From: CAYRHJ01 sp964424105
Lineage (GTDB): Bacteria > Planctomycetota > Phycisphaerae > UBA1845
Length of the DNA stretch: 64,000 bases
Reading direction: 5' to 3'
Assembly: GCA_964424105.1 (NCBI GenBank)
Contig: CAYRHJ010000032.1
Coordinates: forward strand, 62,001 to 126,000
Notes under the pieces: model-generated
Database searches by the model: none
Told to the model about the DNA's origin: nothing
The model's input: only the letters and a program-made list of their open reading frames with translations
In this document: in pieces, positions 1-8,379 of the stretch
How the letters are laid out: each line of letters opens with the position of its first letter
Numbering within the stretch: the first letter of the stretch is position 1
Made by a program: the position numbers and the translations under genes

Positions 1-1
1 G

Positions 2-382
2 ACTGTGGGCATGCTGGGCGATGCCGCCCTGCCCATTTGCGAAATCAGAACGAAGCGGGAATTCTACGATTATCAAGCCAAGTACATCGATGACGACACG
101 GAGTATGTCTTCGACATTGATTGGCCCAGCGAAGTAGTGGCTCGCGTGAAGGACCTGAGCGCTGACGCGCATCGCTGTTTGGGTTGTCGGGACTTTTCCC
201 GCGTGGATTGGATGATCGATCGGGCGACGGGCGAGCCTTACATCATCGAAGTCAACACGATTCCAGGATTCACGAGCCACTCGTTGCTGCCCAAAGCTGC
301 CCGGCGGGCAGGTTGGTCGTATGAATCCTTGTGTCAGACGATCGTTGAATTTGCACTACAACGCGGCGGGGCGAGATCATAA
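2..382 (+). CDS. ddl: D-alanine--D-alanine ligase, C-terminal part
   Basis: This is the 3' end of a gene that begins before the window. The product joins two D-alanines using ATP for peptidoglycan precursors in the cytoplasm. Visible are the family motif EFYDYQAKY, the segment VDWMIDRATGEPYIIEVNT with the Mg-binding acidic and asparagine residues, and PGFTSHSLLPKAARRAGW, which closes the active site near the C-terminus. About 125 residues of an expected ~310 are present. The FtsQ-like gene starts 20 bases after the stop, which is the usual order at the end of a division/cell-wall cluster. The family assignment is firm. Confidence 0.93.
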   Translation, partial: TVGMLGDAALPICEIRTKREFYDYQAKYIDDDTEYVFDIDWPSEVVARVKDLSADAHRCLGCRDFSRVDWMIDRATGEPYIIEVNTIPGFTSHSLLPKAARRAGWSYESLCQTIVEFALQRGGARS

Positions 383-402
383 CGTTTTGCGCGGGCGGAT
401 GG

Positions 403-1281
403 ATGCCGGTAAGCAGAAAAAAATCAAGGCGGACCACAAAACCCAAGACACACATTCCCGGTGGTCATTGGGTTTGGCGCCGGTTTCTGACCATCGCAGC
501 CATGGGTGCCACGTGCATGGCCATGGTTTGGGGTGCGCAGAAATTGGAAGCCCACGTTCTTGCGAATCCCGCCTTTCACGTTCCCGGTCAACTCGTATTG
601 GTGGACGCGCCCGCAGGTCTGGCGGAACGAATCATGGCCGTGATCGGCGGCGATGCGGAATTACCATGGACCACGCCGGACCTTTGCGAGCGGATCGGTC
701 GAACGTTGGAAGAAAGCGGCTGGGTCGAGAGTGTCCGTTTTGTCCGGCGGTATGCGGATCGCCGCATATTGATTTCGTGCCGGTATCGCACCGCGGCCGC
801 CTTGTATCAGGTCGGCGGCGATTTTTACGCGGTCTCGCCGGACGGCGTTAGATTGCCGGGGCGTTATGGACACGACCCCGCATTTGTGACGGTGCAGGGT
901 GTTCAAGCTTTTCCGCCTGACGAAGGTCATCGATGGTCCGGCGATGATTCGCGTGCGGCGCTCACGTTGTGGCGGCTGCTGAATGATGCGAATCTGACGG
1001 ATCAAGTCACCGGCATCCTCGTGGACAATGTGAACGGGCGACGCAGCAGCCGCGAGCCGCACATCGTCCTCGCCACCGCACCGGGCGGCGGGCGGATCAT
1101 CTGGGGTTCGGCGCCCGGTCGGGAAATCGAGGAACCGTCGGTCGAGCAGAAATTGGCCATCTTGGCCCAGAATCGACGCCAATTCGGGCGATTGGACGCC
1201 GGTTTTACAATGATTGACATTTCCGTCTTTCCGGACCGATTTCTGACTCCTGAACGCGGCGACACCGGCGGGCACTGGTAA
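403..1281 (+). CDS. ftsQ: FtsQ-like cell division protein
   Basis: A 292-residue bitopic protein. A basic, lysine- and arginine-rich cytoplasmic tail (residues 1-27) is followed by one membrane segment (about 28-45) and a periplasmic part that starts with a POTRA-like stretch (about 60-140, including the PWTTPDL and GWVESVRFVRRYADRRILI segments) and a DG-V turn typical of FtsQ. FtsQ links early and late divisome proteins. The call rests on topology, the POTRA-like pattern and its place directly after ddl; overall sequence similarity looks weak. No ftsA or ftsZ follows, which agrees with the known loss of FtsZ in many Planctomycetota. Confidence 0.7.
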   Translation: MPVSRKKSRRTTKPKTHIPGGHWVWRRFLTIAAMGATCMAMVWGAQKLEAHVLANPAFHVPGQLVLVDAPAGLAERIMAVIGGDAELPWTTPDLCERIGRTLEESGWVESVRFVRRYADRRILISCRYRTAAALYQVGGDFYAVSPDGVRLPGRYGHDPAFVTVQGVQAFPPDEGHRWSGDDSRAALTLWRLLNDANLTDQVTGILVDNVNGRRSSREPHIVLATAPGGGRIIWGSAPGREIEEPSVEQKLAILAQNRRQFGRLDAGFTMIDISVFPDRFLTPERGDTGGHW

Positions 1282-1348
1282 ATTCCGTCGATTTCTGGAA
1301 AAATATCGGGGGGGGACCATGCGAATGCTCCCATAGAGGAGTCGTCCC

Positions 1349-2176
1349 ATGAACGCCTTGCAACACGCCATCGACCATGTTCGTTCCCTGGCCAACCACC
1401 ACCTCCCCGTGGACGCAACGGTGTCGGTCTCGATTGTGGTGCCCGCCGTGTTGCTGATCGTGGGGTTGATCATGGCGGTCCTGGGTGCCAAGCTCGTCCG
1501 ACCGATTCTAACCCTGGGATTCGCGGGATTGGGTTGCGCGATCGGCGTGTGGTGCGGACAGGCATGGGCCTTGCCCATGGGAATCACTTCGACCGTGGGG
1601 ACGGTGGTGCTGGGCATTGCGGGTTTTCTGCTCCTCCGCCTTTGGGTGGGGTTGGCGGCCTGTATCTTTTTTTCAGTCGTCTCCGCCGGGTTGTTCGGAT
1701 CGCCCACGGTTCTGTCCCATTTGGATAGCTACGCGATCGCGGCGCCGGAGGCGCTGGTCAACGCGGGGGACGTTACCGACGTGGGCAGCGCTGGCTCGCT
1801 CCGCGCCATCCGGGTCAATCCGGAATTTCGTACGTGGGCCACGGGCTTCTGGAATGACGTGCAGATCAAGCATGCATCATTCGGGCGTCATTTGGGATTG
1901 ATCACCATCGCCGCGGGCATTTTTGGCCTGCTGCTCGGTCTGATGGCGGTGCGATTCACGACCGTATTGTTAACCACACTTATCGGTACCAGTTTGTTGA
2001 CCTCCAGCGCCACCGCGCTGTCTTTCCAGATCCACCCCACGCTCTATCAGGGAATCGTGGAACATCCCCAGATGTTTGCAGCCGCGGCTGGTTCGTTCGT
2101 CATTTGCTCGTTCGTCTTGCAGGCACTATTGACCCGGTCCGATAAATCCGGGTCCCCCAAGAAGTCCAAATCCTGA
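1349..2176 (+). CDS. polytopic membrane protein, function unknown
   Basis: A 275-residue protein with about seven hydrophobic segments: near residues 27-48, 51-68, 76-97 and 99-116, then a soluble stretch of about 60 residues, then 180-201, 204-222 and 238-258. The tail is basic and serine-rich. A GAGGAG ribosome site precedes the ATG. Its first hairpin pair has the same pattern (LL-VGL-..-VLGAKLVRP) as the next gene (2378-2995), so the two may be related by duplication; this is my reading of the pattern, not an alignment. The fold reminds me of TMEM198/DUF4203-type proteins, but I cannot assign a function. It lies 67 bases after the FtsQ-like gene and may be cotranscribed. Confidence 0.75.
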   Translation: MNALQHAIDHVRSLANHHLPVDATVSVSIVVPAVLLIVGLIMAVLGAKLVRPILTLGFAGLGCAIGVWCGQAWALPMGITSTVGTVVLGIAGFLLLRLWVGLAACIFFSVVSAGLFGSPTVLSHLDSYAIAAPEALVNAGDVTDVGSAGSLRAIRVNPEFRTWATGFWNDVQIKHASFGRHLGLITIAAGIFGLLLGLMAVRFTTVLLTTLIGTSLLTSSATALSFQIHPTLYQGIVEHPQMFAAAAGSFVICSFVLQALLTRSDKSGSPKKSKS

Positions 2177-2377
2177 ATCAAACGCTCAGCATCTATCTGA
2201 CGAAAATAGTGTCGGGGAACTGCCGCGCCCGGCGGAAATGCCCGGCGGATATGCTCAGCGGATATGTCTGGCGGAAAAACGCCCACGGTTTCGACCTCGC
2301 GGTTGACTGAATTGGATAATGTGGAACGAGGCGGTAGCCGTTTACCGCCACACGGCCCAATCGAGGGACGCTACAAC

Positions 2378-2995
2378 ATGCGAGCATTGGCCATTGAGTG
2401 GATTCGATTTCTTGAAGGTCACGAGAGCTTGCTTGGGGCGATTTTATTCGTCGCCGGGTTGTGCTATCTGTTCGTCGGCTGGCGATTCGTGCAAACCTCG
2501 CTCATATCCATTTACGGCCTGACGGGTGCGGCGTTGGGAAGTCGCATCGGTGAGGCTGATTTGGAGCGCACGCTCTACGCGGTCTTTTGCGGAGCGGGGT
2601 TGGCGGCTTTGGGTTGGGTTTTGCGTCAGTACGCCGGCCCGATGTTGGCCGCGGCATTGGCAGCAGCGACCGTGGCAGCGTTGATGGGACCCAGTTCCGT
2701 ACCCTCGCCGACGTATTACATTGTGCTCGGCGTGGTATTTATCGCAATCGTCGCGGTGGGCATGACCAGCCGTCGAGAAACGACCATCATCCTGACGTCA
2801 TTCGTGGGGGCGATCGTCCTCGTTTCGGGGCTTGTCGCAATGGTTGCGGAATCTCGAACGCTCGTGGCCCACTATCGCGGGATGTCCTCCAACGGCTTTT
2901 TCTTCCCATTCCTATTGATGGTTGCGACGACCTGCGGAATCTTGCTTCAACTGGGCGCGGCGAAACGCAGCGATTCAGGGGACATCGCGACCTGA
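2378..2995 (+). CDS. polytopic membrane protein, function unknown
   Basis: A 205-residue protein with about six or seven membrane segments from residue 16 onward (LLGAILFVAGLCYLFVGW first) and a short polar C-terminus. I chose ATG 2378, because it has a GAGGGACG ribosome site and directly precedes the hydrophobic region; an upstream ATG at 2264 would add 38 low-complexity polar residues. It resembles the preceding membrane protein in size, spacing of segments and glycine-rich helices. The two genes probably form a pair of distant paralogues. No catalytic motif is visible. Confidence 0.7.
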   Translation: MRALAIEWIRFLEGHESLLGAILFVAGLCYLFVGWRFVQTSLISIYGLTGAALGSRIGEADLERTLYAVFCGAGLAALGWVLRQYAGPMLAAALAAATVAALMGPSSVPSPTYYIVLGVVFIAIVAVGMTSRRETTIILTSFVGAIVLVSGLVAMVAESRTLVAHYRGMSSNGFFFPFLLMVATTCGILLQLGAAKRSDSGDIAT

Positions 2996-3030
2996 ACGTC
3001 GATAACGAGCTGCATGCTTGATGGATCCGT

Positions 3031-3540
3031 TCACGTTTTCCAGGCGGAGATGAGCGCCGCCGCGACCATGACGAACGCAACCATGAGTTTGCCCACCATG
3101 CCCAATACAAACCCGATTGCCGCGAAATAGCCCACGCGAGTACCCTGCGCCACATCGCGTCGAAGCGTGCTTTCCGCGATGGCAGCCCCCAGAAAGCAAC
3201 CGATCAACCCGCCGATCACGGTGCCGATAATGGGCAGGGGAATGGAAAACGCGATCATTCCGACGAAGCCGCCCAGCAACGCGTACCATGAAGCTTTCCG
3301 AGTCGCCCCTGCTCGTCGCGTGGTGATGCTGGCCGCCAGCAATTCTACCACTTCGCCGAAAACAGCCAGGCAGGCTAATACGACCAGCACTTTCCAGCTT
3401 GGCCGGCTCCAATCGTGGTACCAACTGAATGCCACGGATGCAGAAAATATCAGCCAGACGCCCGGCAACCGCACAACCGTCGCCAGAAGACCCAACAGGC
3501 AAATGCACGACAGACCGGCCAACCACAGCACCTCGGTCAC
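3031..3540 (-). CDS. DUF456 family membrane protein
   Basis: The product (about 169 residues) matches the DUF456 pattern. A first membrane helix with LLGLLATVVRLPGVWLIF is followed by FGEVVELLAA and then the glycine-rich GGFVGMIAFSIPLPIIGTVI and GGLIGCFLGAAIAE segments. The family is widespread and of unknown function. I place the start at GTG 3540, because the frame upstream is non-hydrophobic and runs into the structured repeat at 3666-3944; a start at ATG 3639 cannot be excluded. The gene converges on the previous one, with 35 bases between the stops. Confidence 0.75.
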   Translation of the reverse strand: MTEVLWLAGLSCICLLGLLATVVRLPGVWLIFSASVAFSWYHDWSRPSWKVLVVLACLAVFGEVVELLAASITTRRAGATRKASWYALLGGFVGMIAFSIPLPIIGTVIGGLIGCFLGAAIAESTLRRDVAQGTRVGYFAAIGFVLGMVGKLMVAFVMVAAALISAWKT

Positions 3541-3665
3541 TCGACACCGTTCAATGAAATGTTTCCGATTCTGCGTTTGAGACGATCGCGATGCACAAGT
3601 ATGCTCCCAATCGGCTGGAATGTCACATGATGGTGGCATGGACCGGTCAGTCGGAAAAGACGGGG

Positions 3666-3944
3666 TCCGTGACAGTTTAGGCGGGTAAATTTTCGCCCCG
3701 CAAGGGGCGACGGAAGATAGCCACGGGTGGAGCCGCCGCAGGCGGCGGAACCCGTGGAAACCGGACCCCATGAACCCGTCCCGCCCCGGCAGGGGCGGCG
3801 GATGCCGGCGCACCCTCCTCCGCCCCTTGCGGGGCGGTGATCATGGGGCGGGCCTGCAACCACGGGTTGCGCTTCGCTTCACCCGTGGCTAATGTCCTGC
3901 GCCCCGTTCGGGGCGGAGGAATGCCCCGCCTAAACTGTCACGGA
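3666..3944. mobile_element. hairpin-rich element with 20-bp terminal inverted repeats
   Basis: The ends 3666-3685 and 3925-3944 are perfect inverted repeats of 20 bases (TCCGTGACAGTTTAGGCGGG and its complement). Between them are several strong stem-loops: CGCCCCGCAAGGGGCG near 3694, CCACGGGT...ACCCGTGG near 3721-3758, CCGCCCC...GGGGCGG near 3779-3799, CCGCCCCTTGCGGGGCGG near 3820-3837, CCACGGGTTG...CACCCGTGG near 3860-3888 and CGCCCCGTTCGGGGCG near 3900-3915. No open frame inside looks like a gene. The architecture is that of a non-autonomous MITE-like element. I saw no clear target-site duplication. Confidence 0.6.
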
Positions 3945-3997
3945 GCCGAAGAGACGTGCCCGATGGACAACCGCGACTCGAAAGGCGTTTCGCTGGG

Positions 3998-4864
3998 ATG
4001 AAAATCAAACTTGCCGATCGCAGTTGGGCGGTGCCGGCAGCCACCGTTCTGGTTTCCGCGTACCTGTTCATCGTGTTCGTTCAACCCCAGGCGTGGATGG
4101 GTCAATCGATCGGCGACGGGATTCGCTCGTTTCGATCCGCGGCGGAATCTGTCATCTTTCGAGCGATCGACGTTGTGGGCCTAACGGCGCCACGATCCGC
4201 ATTCTTTCGTCATGGATTGTTCTTGCTGGTGTATTCGGGATTGCTTCCTTGGCTGGTGATGGTGATGCTGGGTCGAGGCCGCCTGTCGAATCTGGGGCTT
4301 CGTTGCCCGAATGCGGCCGGCTGGCGAATTCTGCTGTTCGGCTTTTTCGTGGCCTTTCCGATTCAGGTGTGGATGGTTCAGGGATCTGAAATCGGCTCGT
4401 ACTATCTGGGACAATTTCGCCGGTCGGGACTGTGGCTGTTCTGTGGGTATTACCTCACAAACATGTTGACCGAGCATTTCCTGTTTCATGGGATCATGCT
4501 CGCCCTGTTTCGGCGGGGTTTTACTTGGCCGACATCTCCGCCGGTGGATTGTTCAGCCACGAATTCTTGGCGGCGAGCGCTGCAATGGGTGGGTTTGGCT
4601 CAGCCGGTGCACGGAGCGAGTGGCTGGGCGGGATTCGTAGCCTGGTGCGGATTGCCGCAGGGATGTGTGTTTGCGGTCGTGATGTCGGGGATACTTTTCG
4701 GTGCCGTTCATATCGGAAAGGACCCGCGAGAATTGATTCTATCGCTGCCCGGGGGACTCCTCCTGGCATACTTGGCCTATCGCACGAATGGATTCCTGAT
4801 CCCGCTGATGTTGCACTTGGCCACCGCATCCACTGCTTTCTTGCTGATCGTGGCGATGGAATAA
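3998..4864 (+). CDS. CPBP-type intramembrane protease, divergent
   Basis: A 288-residue polytopic protein. The three CPBP (CAAX protease/Abi) motif positions are recognisable: TEHFLFHG in place of EExxxR, FGAVHIGKD with the histidine of FxxxH, and a C-terminal HLATAS. The canonical second glutamate and the arginine of motif 1 are replaced, so activity is uncertain. Known members cleave prenylated or other membrane proteins or act as scaffold proteins. The start is ATG 3998 just before the first helix; an in-frame GTG at 3956, right next to the inverted-repeat element, is the alternative. Confidence 0.72.
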   Translation: MKIKLADRSWAVPAATVLVSAYLFIVFVQPQAWMGQSIGDGIRSFRSAAESVIFRAIDVVGLTAPRSAFFRHGLFLLVYSGLLPWLVMVMLGRGRLSNLGLRCPNAAGWRILLFGFFVAFPIQVWMVQGSEIGSYYLGQFRRSGLWLFCGYYLTNMLTEHFLFHGIMLALFRRGFTWPTSPPVDCSATNSWRRALQWVGLAQPVHGASGWAGFVAWCGLPQGCVFAVVMSGILFGAVHIGKDPRELILSLPGGLLLAYLAYRTNGFLIPLMLHLATASTAFLLIVAME

Positions 4865-5006
4865 TGCGAACAATCGATACCGATCTGAACGTCGCCAGCG
4901 GTTTTTCGCGGCTGGAATGTTGACGGACCTTGTGCACGTCCTCGCACAGGGTCCATCAGTTTTAGGTTCTTCGCCAGGGTCGCGCGAGCGGGGATCGTCC
5001 GGATCG

Positions 5007-5160
5007 TCACTCCGGCGGGCGGGGGTCGTCCCGATCGTCACTCCGGCGCAGGCCGGAGTCCAGGCAGCGTTCTTCTGGATTCCGGCTTGCGCCGGAATGA
5101 CGGATGCAGGCTTGCACCGGAATGACGGATGCAGGCCTTCGCCGGAATGACGGATGCAGG
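5007..5160. repeat. cluster of family A palindromic repeats
   Basis: The 382-base gap between 4864 and 5247 carries no gene. It holds two full family A copies, at 5036-5064 (reverse orientation) and 5074-5102 (forward), and two or three decayed half-copies after them that repeat the phrase CCGGAATGACGGATGCAGGC. The core is a palindrome TCCGGCxxxGCCGGA followed by ATGACGG. The unequal, decaying units without constant spacers argue against a CRISPR array. Confidence 0.85.
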
Positions 5161-5246
5161 CGTTGTCCGTTCACTGTAGGATAGTCGTCATGGTCCGACC
5201 AATGTGTCCGGTAGTGAACGTGTGACTTACTGCCGCCGGAGGCCGC

Positions 5247-5753
5247 ATGATGCAGTCCTATGAAGTGTTACGAGAGGCTATCGACGGCGTGGGGGTCAAG
5301 GCCCTGGCGGCGAAGTTGAAGCTTTCACCGGCGCTGATTTACAAGTGGTGCCAGCCCGCCGATCGCGAGCAGGGGGACGCCAGTGGTGCGCGCAACCCGC
5401 TCGACCGCCTGGCCGATATCGTGCGGTTGACCAAGAGTCGCCGGGTGGTGAATTGGCTGTGTCAGGAAGCCGACGGATTCTTCGTATCCAACCCCAAACC
5501 GCATGAAAGATCGCTGCGGTTGAAACTGTTGGGCGAGACGCAAAATCTCGTACAAGAGTTCAGCCAACTTCTGTTGACCGTGACGCGATCGATTGAGGAT
5601 GACGGATCGATCGACAAACGCGAGGCTGACCGAATTCGTCTTTCGTGGGAAGAGTTGAAATCGTCGGCGGAAGGATTCGCAATCGCCTGCGAACGAGGCC
5701 TGCGCAGTTCGAAAATGCCTGATGAAGCGGGAACAGGTTGGACCCAGGAATGA
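5247..5753 (+). CDS. CII-like helix-turn-helix regulator
   Basis: A 168-residue soluble protein. Its N-terminal ~40 residues (VLREAIDGVGVKALAAKLKL, then SPALIYKWCQP) form a helix-turn-helix of the type seen in phage regulatory proteins of the CII/CP76 group. The middle RNPLDRLADIVRLT segment and the conserved VVNWLCQEADGFFV also fit that group, and the C-terminal half is helical and charged. It probably binds DNA as an oligomer and controls transcription. GGAGG at 5238-5242 fixes the start at ATG 5247. No phage genes surround it, so it is either a domesticated regulator or a remnant. Confidence 0.6.
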   Translation: MMQSYEVLREAIDGVGVKALAAKLKLSPALIYKWCQPADREQGDASGARNPLDRLADIVRLTKSRRVVNWLCQEADGFFVSNPKPHERSLRLKLLGETQNLVQEFSQLLLTVTRSIEDDGSIDKREADRIRLSWEELKSSAEGFAIACERGLRSSKMPDEAGTGWTQE

Positions 5754-6246
5754 ACGGCCACTCGGTGATCCATTTCATCGTTTCTGACTCGCAGAATCCA
5801 TTTTTGACCGGAATTGTTCGCCATTTTTGGGGCGCGCACATCGATGACACGCATCGTTCAAGATTTGAACGCCTGGGCGCCCGGAATCCGTACAATGATC
5901 GAAAAACCATGTGATTTGCCTGACCGATGGTGTTTTTCGTAACTTCATATTTTTTAGGTAGTTACATCGTATTATTCGTCGCTTGTGAATGATGTCGTCA
6001 AGCTTCATGCGGATTGGCATGCTACTTGCGTTCAATTGTTGGAAGTTGCTCGAGACTGTGGTCGAACAAGGCTCGAGCAGCCAATAGTACTGTATTTTTA
6101 TGGTCTCCGCTTGAACCATTTAGTCGATTGGTGATGGTTCGGTTGAATTAGGTCGAGCGTCACTGTCGCAGGACTTGGGTTCGAGTAGTCGTCGCTGTTT
6201 TGCGACGGTGGTCACGGTGGTCACGATTGCGGAGCTGGGAGGACTA
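5754..6246. other. AT-rich intergenic region
   Basis: About 490 bases without a convincing gene. The stretch 5900-6130 is clearly richer in A and T than its surroundings (for example ATATTTTTTAGGTAG near 5948), so it could hold promoters for the small membrane protein at 6247 or a non-coding RNA. I see no defined hairpin followed by a T-run and no family A or B repeat in it. Confidence 0.4.
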
Positions 6247-6636
6247 ATGATGAGCGCCTGGGGTGGGATCATTGCCGTTTTGCTTTCGCTCGCACTGGGC
6301 GTGGCGGTTGTAGTTTGGAGGCGCGCTGTGTTGCATGCCTATGCCGTGCTGGAAACATCGCCTTTGGGATTGCCGGTTTCGATTCAAGAGCCGTGGATTG
6401 ATGGGCGACGCTTGGCATGCACCGTGGTTTTGTTTGAAGGTCTGGCGTTTCTTTGCGTTTTTGTACTGGGTATGCAGGGCCGACTGCTGATGGGTCGCGA
6501 GGTCTTGGGCATTATTGGATCAGCCGGGCTGTGCTCATTTGTCGTGTACCTGTTGGGTTCAGCTTCGCGGCGAGATCGCGTGGCTGGCGGTAACGCGTCG
6601 AGTTTTGATCGGATTGAAGGATTGCAAGGATCGTGA
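6247..6636 (+). CDS. small membrane protein, function unknown
   Basis: A 129-residue protein with three hydrophobic segments: residues 3-24 (AWGGIIAVLLSLALGVAVVV), about 60-78 (LFEGLAFLCVFVLGMQG) and about 86-104. A polar tail follows. The start is set by an excellent ribosome site, GGGAGGA at 6237-6243, upstream of ATG 6247; the reading frame is open further upstream without such a site. I do not recognise the family. The secreted protein at 6815 follows in the same direction, but a gap of about 180 bases separates them. Confidence 0.6.
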   Translation: MMSAWGGIIAVLLSLALGVAVVVWRRAVLHAYAVLETSPLGLPVSIQEPWIDGRRLACTVVLFEGLAFLCVFVLGMQGRLLMGREVLGIIGSAGLCSFVVYLLGSASRRDRVAGGNASSFDRIEGLQGS

Positions 6637-6814
6637 AGAACCCGAAGGAGGTTGGATTCCTTAGCGGTTCGAACCATCCTTTTGTTGTTCGGCGTGATCG
6701 GTTTCTCGAGTTGGAAGAACCGGTCGCCCTTTGTGTTGGAAGCCATTGTAGAGTGTGTTTTCCATTATGACAGCTCGCAAGGTGCGGGTACAAGTTTTGA
6801 AGGAGGATAGGATC

Positions 6815-8260
6815 ATGCGGAAGGTTGGATTGATTTTGGTGTTGGCGGGCGTCGTCATCTGGGGCTGGCCCAGCGATGCCAAGGCGCAGTGTGAAGGCGA
6901 TATTAACGGTCTTTGCACGGGATGTAACGACTTGGGTGTTCAATGTCCCGTTACGGCGGACGAGACATCGAACTGCGGTTGTGACTGGTTTGATGACTTT
7001 GAGAGCTATGCCGTGGGGGTCTTGGGCGGACCGCCCAACGCGATGGATGATCCGGTGGTGATCAACCAATGGCAGGGTTGGGGGCAAGCGAACAACGTTC
7101 GCGGTAACATCACTACCGCGCAGGCGTTTTCCGGGACCAAGTCGCTGGAGATTCCCGTTGCCGGCACCGACCAAGTTCACCGCATGCTGGGTTTCGGTAT
7201 TAGCGGGGACAATATCGGTTACGACGCGGACGTGAGCGGTTTCTGGGTTCTGGAGGCTCAAACGTATTTTCCAACGGGTCACTCCGGCACCTCATTCATC
7301 ATCTTGAATTCCAATTATAATACGTCGGCGACGAACGTAGAGTGGCATTTGGATATGCGATTCGATAGCTCCGTTGGCGCGGGCGAGGTTTCGGCGGACG
7401 AAGTGGCGGGTCCAACGCTTCCGATGATCAAGGATCAGTGGGTAGAAGTTAAGGTCTCCATGAACTGGGGAACGGACCAGATTCTGGTGCAATACGGCGG
7501 GGCTACGTTGGTTGCGTACGCGTGGTCTGCGGACACCGGCCATGGCCCAGAACACCTGTTCCTGGGGAACATTGACCTTTTCAACGACGATGGAACGGGT
7601 TGGTTCGTGGACGACATCTCCATGACGGCTGCGACGCCGCCGGCCCTTGCGACACCTGATATGGAATGTCAGACCGTCTCTGTGAGTCCGGATCCCAATC
7701 GGTGTTCCAATCACTTGGTACGCATGAGAAACAACAACTTGACGGGTAACATCTCCACATTCTACCTGGACCTCGAAGCCGGTTCGGGTGGACGAAAAAC
7801 GGCGTGTCGCGGGGCGAACGGTAGCATCGTGGCGATCACACCGCCAGCCGGCTGGACTGTGAACAATTGCACGAGCTGGAATGGGGGCCACGTCTTGTTC
7901 CGATTCGTTGCACAGACTGTGGGTGACGAGCTGGAACCGGGCCAGGCGCTGGAGTTTAATGTGACTGTCGACGCCAATGAGGGCCAGGAGAATACGGCTG
8001 GGTCCGGCGCGGTGGTTCCTGCGTTCTCGGTGCTGATGTCGGTGGCGCAGCTCGCGGGGAACGAGGTGTCGGCTGTTTGTGCGGGCGGCAACTTCACTTT
8101 CGGGCCTCAAAACAACGGTGATTGGAGCACTGCGGATACATGCACCGCGTTCCTTAACGCTCCTGCATCGTCGTTGGCGGCTAAGGTCATCCTGGCGATC
8201 TTGTTGATCGGCGGCGGCGCGGTTTTGGTGATTCGCTCGCGTCGCACGGTTCTTGCGTAG
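6815..8260 (+). CDS. secreted surface protein with C-terminal anchor
   Basis: A 481-residue exported protein. It has a signal peptide (about residues 1-25, ending DAKA) and a cysteine-rich N-terminal segment. A beta-rich domain of roughly 230 residues follows, with FDDFESYAVG at its start and GTGWFVDDI at its end, the pattern of concanavalin/LamG-like jelly-roll domains. After it comes a cysteine-paired beta domain. The C-terminus is a single helix (KVILAILLIGGGAVLVI) plus RSRR, as in proteins sorted to and anchored in the envelope. AAGGAGGAT at 6800-6808 fixes ATG 6815. The binding target is unknown; a carbohydrate is plausible. Confidence 0.75.
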   Translation: MRKVGLILVLAGVVIWGWPSDAKAQCEGDINGLCTGCNDLGVQCPVTADETSNCGCDWFDDFESYAVGVLGGPPNAMDDPVVINQWQGWGQANNVRGNITTAQAFSGTKSLEIPVAGTDQVHRMLGFGISGDNIGYDADVSGFWVLEAQTYFPTGHSGTSFIILNSNYNTSATNVEWHLDMRFDSSVGAGEVSADEVAGPTLPMIKDQWVEVKVSMNWGTDQILVQYGGATLVAYAWSADTGHGPEHLFLGNIDLFNDDGTGWFVDDISMTAATPPALATPDMECQTVSVSPDPNRCSNHLVRMRNNNLTGNISTFYLDLEAGSGGRKTACRGANGSIVAITPPAGWTVNNCTSWNGGHVLFRFVAQTVGDELEPGQALEFNVTVDANEGQENTAGSGAVVPAFSVLMSVAQLAGNEVSAVCAGGNFTFGPQNNGDWSTADTCTAFLNAPASSLAAKVILAILLIGGGAVLVIRSRRTVLA

Positions 8261-8336
8261 GGCACGCGGTGTGCTCGGCGGCTTGCGGGTAACGATGAGT
8301 TTCCCCGTGCCGTCTTGTGTAAGAGTTGAAGATTCC

Positions 8337-8377
8337 AGTGATCGGCTTTCGGGATTCCGAGGGCCGATCACTTTTTA
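8337..8377. terminator. bidirectional intrinsic terminator
   Basis: The arms AGTGATCGGC (8337-8346) and GCCGATCACT (8363-8372) pair perfectly over 10 bp around a 16-base loop, and a T-run follows on the plus strand. It sits between the stops of two convergent genes (8260 plus, 8380 minus). The A/T flanks on both sides suit termination in both directions. Confidence 0.85.
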
Positions 8378-8379
8378 TA

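Noticed and set aside
5036..5160. Possible CRISPR array in the gap before the CII-like gene
   Set aside because: The copies are palindromes in mixed orientation with decaying sequence and unequal spacing.
5247..5753. A prophage around the CII-like regulator
   Set aside because: No integrase, capsid, portal, terminase or lysis gene is near. The XerC/D-type recombinase at 59.5 kb is in an unrelated operon.
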